From Terriglobia bacterium (lineage in GTDB: Bacteria; Acidobacteriota; Terriglobia; Acidiferrales; UBA7541), in contig JAIQFB010000027.1 of NCBI GenBank assembly GCA_020073485.1, positions 1 through 64,000 of the forward strand: 64,000 nt of DNA, given 5' to 3'. This document shows, one piece after another, positions 42,691 to 50,611 of the stretch (positions are counted from its first letter, which is position 1; each line of letters starts with the position of its first letter). The notes under the pieces are model-generated. The model had not been told where the DNA came from. It did no database searches and saw only the letters and a program-made list of their open reading frames with translations. Position numbers and translations under genes: made by a program.

Positions 42691-44403
42691 ATGCGAGCGC
42701 CAAAAGTACTGCTCACAGTAGTCGCGACCGCGGCTGTTTTCCTATTTCACCCGACCATTTCGCGGTCGGACTCTGCCAAGAGTGAAGCTTCGGAATCCCT
42801 CAGCGGACAAGTCACCTCGGCGGAAGAAGGCGCCATGGAAGGCGTGCTCGTTAGCGCCAAAAAGGCGGGCTCGACCATTTCGGTGACCGTGGTGAGCGAC
42901 GAGCGCGGGCATTACCGCTTCCCCGCAGGCAGGCTCGAGCCGGGACACTATGCCCTACGCATTCGCGCTGGTGGATTTGACCTGGATTCCCCGAGTTCTG
43001 TCGACATTCCGGCGGAAAAAGGCGCAACAGCTGATATCAAGCTTCGCAAAACCTCCAATCTTGCCTCTCAACTCACGAATGCCGATTGGCTCGAAAGCTT
43101 TCCCGGAACTCCCGAGCAAAAAGCTTCGATCCAAAACTGCACCCATTGCCACACCCTGGAGCGGATCGTCCGGTCGACTCACGATGCGGATGAATTCCTG
43201 GGAGTCCTCGAGCGGATGGCGCATCACACGCCCGAATCGTTTCCTCTGATGGTGCAGCCGGCCGCCCCCGGGCGTCTGGGCGGCGGTGAAATGGGCGCCG
43301 GCCAGGAGGCACAGCTTCAGGCCACCCGGCAAAAGCAGGCCGATTATCTTGCCTCCCTGGACCTGAGTTCCACGGACCAGTGGAAGTATCCGCTGAAGAT
43401 TGCGCCGCGGCCCAAGGGCAAGGCAACGCAGGTGATCATCACCGAATACGATCTTCCCAAGCGCACGCGGCAGCCGCACGACGTTGTTGTCGATTCCGAA
43501 GGAACGGTTTGGTATGCCAGCTTCGGCGAAGCGATTCTCGGAAAGCTCGATCCTAAGACGGGCAAGACCACGGAATACCCCATGCCCGTGCTGAAGCCTG
43601 GCCACATCATCGGAAATCTGGATCTGGAATTCGACGAGGACCAGAATCTCTGGATCGCGATGACCTTCCAGGGAGCGGTGGCCAGGTTCGACCGCAAGAC
43701 CGAGCAATTCAAGATTTACAAGCTTCCCCCGGAAATGGACGGCGATTACCGCGAGCTCACGTTCGCGAGCCCGAATCACAGCAAGGTGGACGGCAAGGTG
43801 TGGGTCAATGATTCCGGAACGTGGACGATCCTGCGGCTGGATATCGCCACCGGAAAATTTGAAACCTTCGAGCCGTTTGCCGTGCCGCGGCCCAACATTT
43901 ATCAGATCGCTTCCGACGCCCAGAACAATGTCTACTTCACGGTGATGGGGCGCGAGCACATTGGAAGGATCAATGCGAAAACGGGGAAAGTCGAGACGTT
44001 TCCAACGCCCACTCCCAAATCGGCGCCGCGCCGCGGATCGTTCGACGCCCAGGGCCGCTTCTGGTTCGGAGAGAACCGTGGAAACAAGATCGGCGTGTTT
44101 GACCCGAAGACAAACGACATCCAGGAGTGGGCCACGCCCCCGTTTTACTTGCCTTACGACGTAACCGCGGACAAGCACGGAGACGCTTGGGCCGTCACCG
44201 AATTCAGCGACACCGTATTGCGGCTGAATTCCAAGACCGGCCAGTTCACCGGCTACCTGATGCCCCGCGAAACGAACATGCGCCGCGCCTTCGTGGACGA
44301 TTCCGGAGACCACGTGAAGTTCTGGGTAGGCAATACGCACCTGGCTGGCATCCTTCGGATCGAACCCCTCGATGGGGCGGCAGTCGCGTCGGCAATCAAG
44401 TAG
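42691..44403 (+). CDS. Carboxypeptidase-regulatory / c-type haem / Vgb-like propeller fusion (copy 3)
   Basis: 570 residues with a GAGAGG site upstream and a signal peptide (MRAPKVLLTVVATAAVFLFH). The regulatory domain is more diverged (LSGQVTSAEEGAMEGVLVSA, GHYRFPAGRLEPGHYALRIR). The haem motif is CTHCH (C150, C153, H154) and a spacer with LGGGEMGAGQEAQLQATRQK follows before the propeller (HDVVVDSEGTVWYASFGEAI, GSFDAQGRFWFGENRGNKIG). The same three-part design as copies 1 and 2 is clear, but it is the most divergent. It is a single gene with its own promoter and terminator. Confidence 0.88.
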   Translation: MRAPKVLLTVVATAAVFLFHPTISRSDSAKSEASESLSGQVTSAEEGAMEGVLVSAKKAGSTISVTVVSDERGHYRFPAGRLEPGHYALRIRAGGFDLDSPSSVDIPAEKGATADIKLRKTSNLASQLTNADWLESFPGTPEQKASIQNCTHCHTLERIVRSTHDADEFLGVLERMAHHTPESFPLMVQPAAPGRLGGGEMGAGQEAQLQATRQKQADYLASLDLSSTDQWKYPLKIAPRPKGKATQVIITEYDLPKRTRQPHDVVVDSEGTVWYASFGEAILGKLDPKTGKTTEYPMPVLKPGHIIGNLDLEFDEDQNLWIAMTFQGAVARFDRKTEQFKIYKLPPEMDGDYRELTFASPNHSKVDGKVWVNDSGTWTILRLDIATGKFETFEPFAVPRPNIYQIASDAQNNVYFTVMGREHIGRINAKTGKVETFPTPTPKSAPRRGSFDAQGRFWFGENRGNKIGVFDPKTNDIQEWATPPFYLPYDVTADKHGDAWAVTEFSDTVLRLNSKTGQFTGYLMPRETNMRRAFVDDSGDHVKFWVGNTHLAGILRIEPLDGAAVASAIK

Positions 44404-44426
44404 CGAAACGCAGGATAAGAAATCTC

Positions 44427-44459
44427 AAACGCCCCGGTTCCACCGGGGCGTTTTGTTTT
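44427..44459 (+). terminator. Rho-independent terminator after the third cytochrome/Vgb gene
   Basis: Stem AAACGCCCCGGT / ACCGGGGCGTTT with a 3-nt loop (TCC), followed by TGTTTTA, 23 bp after the stop codon. The stem's A/T flanks could also serve the minus strand. The rest of the gap to 44867 shows no supportable gene. Confidence 0.88.
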
Positions 44460-44867
44460 AGCGGCAAGGCAGCAAGAAGTTCGTTTGAATTATTACCGGG
44501 AATCCAGCCAGCAAAGGCATCACGGAGCGCAATGCGCTGGCTGTGAGTCCGTGCTTGAGTGTGACCAAGCCCCGCAGAGTCCGCAGGACAAATCCGGAAT
44601 CTTCGCGGGTTGCGGTTTTAGCAGCTGCCATGGCTCCTTTGGGCCAGCCCGGTTGCCTTAAGACGGCCGCCGTATCGTCCATCGCGAAGCGGGAGGTTTT
44701 GCTTTGAAGGTGGATGCTCCGGCTCAGCTGCGGGCGCGTAGTGGAAGTGACGAGAACAATTGAATTTCACGATGGTAATTGACAGAGAGGGAAAGAGTTC
44801 GCGCAGCTTACAGATTTGCTCAAACGCGATTATTTTCTCCCATCATCAGGCGCCGGCTAGTCGGCCG

Positions 44868-46211
44868 TTACTCGACGGTCATGCTAAGCGGACTAGTGAC
44901 GGTAACGGGCGGTCGAAGGAAAGTGACAATCAGGTTGACAGCGAATAGCGTGACAGCCGTCAGCTCAATCAATGCAGAAACAGGCAGAACGTTCCATGCC
45001 CAAGCCACGTAATTCTGGTAGGCAAGAATTTCAGATGTGACGCGGAGCGTGCAGCCAATCATCAACAGCACCAGCATCACGAGCATCAGCTTTGTGCTCC
45101 ACAACACTCGCATTCCGCAGAAAGACGGCAGAATTCTCTGCCCGACGGAAAATACCATCGCCGCGATGAATCCCACGGTCAGCGCGTGCCGCGATGCCCC
45201 CCAGATCCCGGGCGCTGCCCCCGCGCGCGACGCCCAGATACCGAGTAACGCAGCGATCAACAGCCACCCGTAAGCTATCCGTATGAAAATGGGAAAGCTC
45301 GGGTGAACATGAATCGTTTTCGCCGGCCTAATTGCAGGCTCGAAAAAGCGGATCGCTCCCACAGCCATCAATGCTGCTCCAAACAGAAATACTCCGGCCG
45401 CCGTAAAGCGTTCCAGAAATCCGGCCACTACGCCAGCCGCGTTCAAACCAGCGGCAATCAGGAGCCAATACCCTCGCAGGGGTTTCAGCCCCATAAATAC
45501 AGTGAGCCAACGCGAGCTGAATCCCCACACCATGGGAACCAGAAAGCCCCAGGTTGATACGATCAAATAGCGCTGGTCGAATTCGTGCGGGAACGCCGGC
45601 GAACTGGCATGAAGCGCCAGTTGAATGGAGGCTCCAAGATTGAGCGCCAGGGAAGCCAGCAAACCCAGTGTTGCCGCAATCACCACGAAGATCCAGGATT
45701 CCCATGGCTTCGGCGCGCCATGGGAAGGCCGGTGACTTGCCACGGCCTGAAAAAAGATCAGGAATGCGAGTACTTCAAGCGCCGCCGACAAAGGCATCAA
45801 AATGCGCCACTGCCAGGGATAAATATTGGAAAACCAGCGCATGGTCACACCAACGACCCAGAGCGCCCAACAGACCCATCCTTCCCAAAGCGCAAACGGC
45901 TTCAGTTTGCGCAGCTTCGGAATTGAATAGAACCCGATTCCTAGAATAAATGTGGCCACCCAACCGAACAGTTGCGCGTGGCCATGCGCCTGAATCCAGG
46001 CGGGAGCGATTGAATCGGCCTCCTCCTGGTTGCTGATTTTGATCAGATTCCATACGCCGAGGAACGTTCCCGGCAGAAGCATGAAGACCAGCCCCGTGAA
46101 GATATAAGTCATCAGCAGTCGCGAAAGCGACTGCTCACGCAGGATTGCGCGGTCCATAACGGATTTTGTTTTGTCATCCAACCAAACAGGCTTTTGGCTG
46201 TCAGTTATCAT
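44868..46211 (-). CDS. NnrS-like haem-copper multi-span membrane protein
   Basis: 447 residues from the ATG at 46211 (GGAG, 5 nt upstream). About twelve hydrophobic segments are visible. AWIQAHGHAQLFGWVATFIL carries the His-x-His motif near the start of a membrane helix, and ASRHALTVGFIAAMVFSVGQ near the C-terminus resembles the 'HALTVGalg' segment of NnrS. NnrS proteins are linked to nitric oxide response in other bacteria and resemble the catalytic subunit of haem-copper oxidases, but their reaction is unsettled. It is last in an apparent operon with DUF488 and two cupin genes. Family assignment is from local motifs only. Confidence 0.7.
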   Translation of the reverse strand: MITDSQKPVWLDDKTKSVMDRAILREQSLSRLLMTYIFTGLVFMLLPGTFLGVWNLIKISNQEEADSIAPAWIQAHGHAQLFGWVATFILGIGFYSIPKLRKLKPFALWEGWVCWALWVVGVTMRWFSNIYPWQWRILMPLSAALEVLAFLIFFQAVASHRPSHGAPKPWESWIFVVIAATLGLLASLALNLGASIQLALHASSPAFPHEFDQRYLIVSTWGFLVPMVWGFSSRWLTVFMGLKPLRGYWLLIAAGLNAAGVVAGFLERFTAAGVFLFGAALMAVGAIRFFEPAIRPAKTIHVHPSFPIFIRIAYGWLLIAALLGIWASRAGAAPGIWGASRHALTVGFIAAMVFSVGQRILPSFCGMRVLWSTKLMLVMLVLLMIGCTLRVTSEILAYQNYVAWAWNVLPVSALIELTAVTLFAVNLIVTFLRPPVTVTSPLSMTVE

Positions 46212-46296
46212 GGTATCTCCGTCGCCAACGCCCCGGCTGGAACCCAAGGCCCCATCCTCCGACAACCTGGATCGTCAGTTCCGTGCCCCAGCAGCG

Positions 46297-46893
46297 CTAG
46301 TTTCGCTTCGCCGCGCGGCCTCTCCGCGGCGGCGAAGTCCGATTCGGGTACGTGATGCAGTGGCCGCGGACACGGGCAAAAGGAATGAGCGAATGAACCC
46401 GGGAACGATTCATGCTCATAATGTGGTCTACCTGGATTCCGCGCACAGTCAGCGCATCGGCGATGAGCGAACGGTGGCAACGCCAGGGAACCGCTTCCGC
46501 GCACATCATCGCGCTCCGCTTCTGCCCGGCCAATTTGATCAATCGGCGTAATCCTGTTTCGAATTCGGAGGTCTGCATGTAATCGGCAAAGCCACGGAAC
46601 GAGGCGTTGCGCCAACCCATGTTCGGGGAATCGCGCCGTGCATGGCGCAAGCCTCCTAACTTTCGCAAATGCACGTAGCCGATCCTAGCGGCTCGCAGTT
46701 TTGTCGACAGAGTCTCCCGGTTGAACTGGGGGTTGTGTCTCGACCGGGGGATGCTGCGTATGTCCATGACGCGCTTGACGCCGTGCGCCCGCAGCAGATC
46801 GAGGAAGTCTTTCCATGTGCGGGTGGAATGCCCAATGGTCAAGACAGCCGGCATTTCTGGCGCCTTCATAAAGATCCAATCCCACGGCCCCAT
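46297..46893 (-). CDS. DUF488 family protein
   Basis: 198 residues with the DUF488 hallmarks: LTIGHSTRTWKDFLDLLRAH near the start, MDIRSIPRSRHNPQFNRETL, and the C-terminal AMMCAEAVPWRCHRSLIADA containing the conserved Cys-Ala-Glu and Cys-His-Arg pairs. The last 20 residues are a basic, non-conserved tail. An internal ATG at 46869 is an equally good start; neither has a clear ribosome site. The biochemical function of the family is unknown. The start lies 3 bp after the cupin gene stop, so translation is probably coupled. Confidence 0.88.
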   Translation of the reverse strand: MGPWDWIFMKAPEMPAVLTIGHSTRTWKDFLDLLRAHGVKRVMDIRSIPRSRHNPQFNRETLSTKLRAARIGYVHLRKLGGLRHARRDSPNMGWRNASFRGFADYMQTSEFETGLRRLIKLAGQKRSAMMCAEAVPWRCHRSLIADALTVRGIQVDHIMSMNRSRVHSLIPFARVRGHCITYPNRTSPPRRGRAAKRN

Positions 46894-46896
46894 CGG

Positions 46897-47244
46897 TCAC
46901 GAACGGATCATCGTCAGCAACATCTTGAATTTACTGAGAGCTTTCAGAGAGTGAGGCTGATTTGCGGGCATGAGGACCGCTTGGCCTGCGGCCGTTCGCA
47001 GAAGCTTGCCGGATACCACGATTTCCGCCTCGCCCTCCAACAGATGCGCCACCGCATCAAAAGGAGAAGTATGCTCACTTAAGCCCTGGCCCTCATCGAA
47101 GGCGAACAAAGTGACGGTTGTCGTTGCGCGGTTTACCAGCACCCGGCTCACAACGGCACCGTCCTGATAATTCACAAGGTCGATCACGCAGACGACTTCC
47201 GCAACCGGAATTTCACGCTTACCCGGGGTCTGCTGCGAACTCAT
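46897..47244 (-). CDS. Small cupin-fold protein
   Basis: 115 residues from the ATG at 47244, chosen for the strong GGAGG site 8 nt upstream; the open frame extends to 47370 without one. The cupin signature is seen in LSEHTSPFDAVAHLLEGEAE (EH..PfD....LeG) and GQAVLMPANQPHSLKALSKF (second motif with PxxxPH). Such single-domain cupins often bind a metal and act as small-molecule sensors or enzymes; nothing more specific can be said. It lies between the other cupin gene and DUF488. Confidence 0.85.
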   Translation of the reverse strand: MSSQQTPGKREIPVAEVVCVIDLVNYQDGAVVSRVLVNRATTTVTLFAFDEGQGLSEHTSPFDAVAHLLEGEAEIVVSGKLLRTAAGQAVLMPANQPHSLKALSKFKMLLTMIRS

Positions 47245-47297
47245 TTCCGTCACCTCCACCGCTGCCACAATCTCGCCTTCCCGTACGCGCAACCCCG

Positions 47298-47768
47298 CTA
47301 TTTCCGTTTTTGGCGATTGGTCTTCTTCCCGCGCGCTTTCGACTCCACAATCTTTTTCTGCGGCGGCCACGAGAGCGTTAACAAAAAGGCGCTGTCCTCG
47401 GCTGCCTCCACGTCATGCGGCACGCACTGATCCAGCGCTAACAGGTGCCCGGCCGGGAGGTCCACCACCTGCGTGGGGAGATGCAGCCGGATATGGCCCT
47501 CAAGCGAGTGCACCGAGATCCTGCCTGCCGCCGTGTGCTCATGCATGCGCGTATCCGCCTTCATGGCGATCAGCACAATGCGGAGATCCGGGTGTTTTAC
47601 GAGCGTCTTCGAACTTCGTCCCGTTGTCTGTAGCCATGATTCGTCCCGGTGCAATTGCGCGAGTTCGCTGGCAAGGTCAAACTGGAGCAGGGGACCGCTG
47701 AGAGTACCACCGATAGACTCGTGTCCGACGCCGGAGCGTCGGGAAACCTCTTTTTGCGAAATAGGCAT
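47298..47768 (-). CDS. Cupin-fold protein
   Basis: 156 residues from an ATG with GGAGG 7 nt upstream. The first cupin motif is ADTRMHEHTAAGRISVHSLE (HxH...G) and the second LPAGHLLALDQCVPHDVEAA. The last ~20 residues are strongly basic (KKIVESKARGKKTNRQKRK). It is the first gene of the cupin-cupin-DUF488-NnrS operon. Metal binding is likely from the His positions; substrate unknown. Confidence 0.85.
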   Translation of the reverse strand: MPISQKEVSRRSGVGHESIGGTLSGPLLQFDLASELAQLHRDESWLQTTGRSSKTLVKHPDLRIVLIAMKADTRMHEHTAAGRISVHSLEGHIRLHLPTQVVDLPAGHLLALDQCVPHDVEAAEDSAFLLTLSWPPQKKIVESKARGKKTNRQKRK

Positions 47769-47850
47769 ATGCCATCCTCCACCGGCCAGTGATTAACCCA
47801 ATCATTGCATCGTAACACGATATGTGGCTTCCGTGTGTGCTCACCCAGAG

Positions 47851-47895
47851 ATTATAGGTTGTGGAGCCGAAAATGTTATCGGATTGTGAGATAAC
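47851..47895 (-). promoter_or_regulatory. Promoter of the cupin/DUF488/NnrS operon with an overlapping palindrome
   Basis: On the minus strand ATAACA (47879-47874), a 17-nt spacer and a perfect TATAAT (47856-47851) precede the first cupin gene by about 80 bp. A palindrome GTTATC-N9-GATAAC (47875-47895) overlaps the -35 box, where a bound repressor would block transcription. The regulator is not identifiable. The rest of the 47769-48138 gap holds no gene. Confidence 0.65.
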
Positions 47896-48138
47896 GAGGT
47901 CGCAAAACCTGCGAAAACCTGTGTGTGCTTTTCCAAAGCAGAGAAGGGCGCCGGCGTGGATCCTGCATTGCATTGTCAATTCCGACGAGTACCCTTGTTG
48001 TTGCGTGGAGCCATCCTGGTCCGGTAACCTTCGGACGCTACCTGGCATCGGTCCCCGTCTCGCTGGCAATTTGAAAGGGAGTAACCAGTATCGCGGGTAA
48101 AGTTCCTGCGCGGCCGGCCACAACTGAGGAGAAGTGAA

Positions 48139-49407
48139 ATGAAAAGGCCTCTCGTTATTCTTGCAACTCTGTTCGCGACCATCATCCCCAACGCGCGTGC
48201 TCAGTATTCGACGGGACAGCAGGTGCCCATGACGCACATGTCCGGCCTGCTCAATCTCGCGGAGACCATTCCGTTGCCCGGGGACGGCTACATGGACCAT
48301 TTGACTGTGGACGTGAAAGGCCAGCGCCTGTTCATTTCCGGAGAAGCCGCAAAATCCCTGATCGTCGTGGACCTGCGCGCGGGCAAGGTGATTCACGAGA
48401 CCAAAGGGCTCGCCGATATGCCCAAGAAGTCGTTCTATTTGCCCGGGAGCGATGAAGTTTGGTTGGAGTTGGCAAACAGCAGCGCGATCGCCATCAGCGG
48501 GAGCACGTACGAGGTTACCAAAACCGTTCCATTATCCGGATTTGGAGATCCTAACCGGGGCGCGGATAACGGGGCATATGACCCTGCCACCCATCTGATT
48601 TACGCCTGCGTCGAGGTGTTTGAAGATTTTGGCGGCAGCGGCGATCACGGTTCCAATAACGCTTCCGTTGATATCGTTGACACAAGAACTTCCACATTAG
48701 TGGGAAGTATCAAGTTGCCGGGCGGCGATCCCGCGGGCATCGCCCTCGATGCATCGGGGAAAAGATTGTACGTGGCTATGGGAGATATTGTGGATGGGCA
48801 AAGCCATGTTGCGGTGGTGGACCTCGAGAAGCGCGCCGTGGTTGCGCAATGGCCGATCACCGGAGGGCCCGTGCCTCATACAGCGGGATTGGACGCAGCC
48901 CATCATCGGCTGTTTGTAGGTAGCCGGACGATTGCGCACACGGGCAACATCGGAGGCGGGCATCAGCACGAACCCGGTAAGCTGGTGATCATGGACACGG
49001 AGACCGGGAAAGTCGTTCAAGTGCTGGACAGCGTGGGCGGCGCGGACGATCTCCAATTTGACGCGCCGACCGGACGCATTTACTTCATGGGAACAACCGG
49101 CACGGTTGCCGTGTTTAAAGAGGATGACCCAAACCATTTCGAGCTTCTCGGGAAAGTGCCCACCGGGGCGATCTCGAAGACGGGGCTGTGGGTGCCGGAA
49201 CTGAAACGCTTCTATTCAGCTGTCCCCAGGCACTACGTGATTACAGCGCGGCACGGGACTCGTGACCTGGAGGCCGACCTGCTGAAGGAATTGAATATTG
49301 CGCAAGGCGTGACCAAACGCGACAAAGCCGCCGGCTGGGAAACGTCGATGCTTTCCGACCTGGTCATCGAGGAAGCTCACCTCATGGTCTTCGATTTCGC
49401 ACCGTAA
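48139..49407 (+). CDS. Secreted YncE-like beta-propeller protein
   Basis: 422 residues with a GAGGAG ribosome site 7 nt upstream and a signal peptide ending PNARAQ. The propeller has YVTN/YncE-type blades: MDHLTVDVKGQRLFISGEAA, SLIVVDLRAGKVIHETKGLA, SVDIVDTRTSTLVGSIKLPG and GIALDASGKRLYVAMGDIVD. These propellers are thought to bind ligands or surface partners; no catalytic site is recognised. A GCGGCGTG/CACGCCGC hairpin begins at the stop codon. It stands alone between two minus-strand operons. Confidence 0.82.
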   Translation: MKRPLVILATLFATIIPNARAQYSTGQQVPMTHMSGLLNLAETIPLPGDGYMDHLTVDVKGQRLFISGEAAKSLIVVDLRAGKVIHETKGLADMPKKSFYLPGSDEVWLELANSSAIAISGSTYEVTKTVPLSGFGDPNRGADNGAYDPATHLIYACVEVFEDFGGSGDHGSNNASVDIVDTRTSTLVGSIKLPGGDPAGIALDASGKRLYVAMGDIVDGQSHVAVVDLEKRAVVAQWPITGGPVPHTAGLDAAHHRLFVGSRTIAHTGNIGGGHQHEPGKLVIMDTETGKVVQVLDSVGGADDLQFDAPTGRIYFMGTTGTVAVFKEDDPNHFELLGKVPTGAISKTGLWVPELKRFYSAVPRHYVITARHGTRDLEADLLKELNIAQGVTKRDKAAGWETSMLSDLVIEEAHLMVFDFAP

Positions 49408-49436
49408 GCGGCGTGATGAGCAACCTCACACGCCGC
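49408..49436 (+). terminator. Terminator-like hairpin directly after the YncE-like gene
   Basis: GCGGCGTG (49408-49415) pairs perfectly with CACGCCGC (49429-49436), loop 13 nt, starting at the base after the stop codon. No T run follows, so rho-independent termination is uncertain. It also lies downstream of the convergent cytochrome gene. Confidence 0.35.
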
Positions 49437-49540
49437 ACACGGTAAACCCCAAGCTCTCTTCAACGCTGAACTGCAGTCGTTTTCGCGTGCCGCCAATTGA
49501 GCCTCGGCAAGAGTTCGGTCACATCTCACACGATTCTCTT

Positions 49541-50557
49541 TTAATTCAGGTTTCCACCCCCGTGGACTTGCCGGCAGACTTTGCAATAGGTGGGCGGCAA
49601 TGCATTGTCCACGCGGTGCTTCACGGGCTTCAGGGTTTTTAGATACGCGTAAATCGCCTTCAAGTCCTCATCCGACATGTTGCGAAACGTTGACCAGGGC
49701 ATGATCTGGTTCAATTCGCGCGCGCCGGCGTAACCGGTCCGGATCGTCCGCACAAAACGCGCTTCATCGTAATACGGAATTCCGGAAGGATCCGGAGTCA
49801 GATTTGCACTCGCAACCCGGCCCCATGGGCCTGCCAGCACAAATCCCCCGGCAAAATCCATGTCGGCGAGGGGTTTGCCCTTGTCCTGCGGCGTATGGCA
49901 ATCGGCGCAAGCCGCTGCACTGACCAGGAATTCGCCGCGCTTCACAGGATCGGAAATGTCCGACCGAGGCACGGATTCCGTAATTGGTTCGGGAGCGCTC
50001 AGCATGAGGTGGTTTACAGGAAACGCAACCTCCGTTTTGGGCAGTGGATTGCGCACCGGCGGAAGTGAACGGAGATAGACAACGATGGAAGCCACGTCTT
50101 CGTCCGGCAATTCCCGAAAATGCTGGTACGGCATTAGCGGAAACAGGCCGCGTCCGTCGTGGCCGATGCCCTCGCGAATCGCCCGAGCAAGGGCGTCGTC
50201 GCTCCACGTTCCGGATCCAGTCTCCGGGTCTGGCGTAAGATTGGGAGCCACGATATGGCCGGGCAAACCCTCGAGCATTGAGAAATCCTGCCCCGCTCCT
50301 TTCATCCCCTCGACGATCGGCGCGTCGTGCTGCGTCCAGTCGTGCTGCGAGTGACAATCCAAGCAGGCATCGACCGATTCAACCAGGTATTTGCCGCGGG
50401 CAAGACGCTCCGGGGTACGCGAGAATGTGCGGCCTGTCAGTGCACGTGCCCTTGGGCCGAGGAACGGTTGCCATCCGGCCGTCAAACCAATCCCCACAAT
50501 CAGGATCAGGGCGATTGCGCCTGCGGTAACGATCAACTTCTTTCGCACGTTTTTCAT
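49541..50557 (-). CDS. Membrane-anchored dihaem cytochrome c
   Basis: 338 residues with an N-terminal membrane anchor (KLIVTAGAIALILIVGIGLT). Two haem c motifs, CLDCH (C65, C68, H69) and CADCH (C217, C220, H221), each lie in a domain with a similar ending (LPDEDVASIVVYLRSLPPV and MSDEDLKAIYAYLKTLKPV), so it arose by domain duplication. Candidate axial methionines are FPLMPYQHF and IMPWSTF. This architecture matches cytochrome subunits that accept electrons from periplasmic alcohol or aldehyde dehydrogenases. A C-terminal CKVC follows. It is the last gene after E1-alpha and E1-beta, an unexpected partner. Confidence 0.92.
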   Translation of the reverse strand: MKNVRKKLIVTAGAIALILIVGIGLTAGWQPFLGPRARALTGRTFSRTPERLARGKYLVESVDACLDCHSQHDWTQHDAPIVEGMKGAGQDFSMLEGLPGHIVAPNLTPDPETGSGTWSDDALARAIREGIGHDGRGLFPLMPYQHFRELPDEDVASIVVYLRSLPPVRNPLPKTEVAFPVNHLMLSAPEPITESVPRSDISDPVKRGEFLVSAAACADCHTPQDKGKPLADMDFAGGFVLAGPWGRVASANLTPDPSGIPYYDEARFVRTIRTGYAGARELNQIMPWSTFRNMSDEDLKAIYAYLKTLKPVKHRVDNALPPTYCKVCRQVHGGGNLN

Positions 50558-50611
50558 GATTCTTTTCCTTTCGTCTTCTAGGAAATTTAGAGTTCCTGAG
50601 CTGTCTGGCCG

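Noticed and set aside
22435-44403. Streptogramin resistance from the Vgb-like propellers
   Set aside because: These are exported haem fusions; the family name describes only the propeller fold.
44458-44682. 74-codon minus-strand frame in the gap after the third Vgb fusion
   Set aside because: Its end overlaps the terminator, and no ribosome site or conserved pattern is visible.
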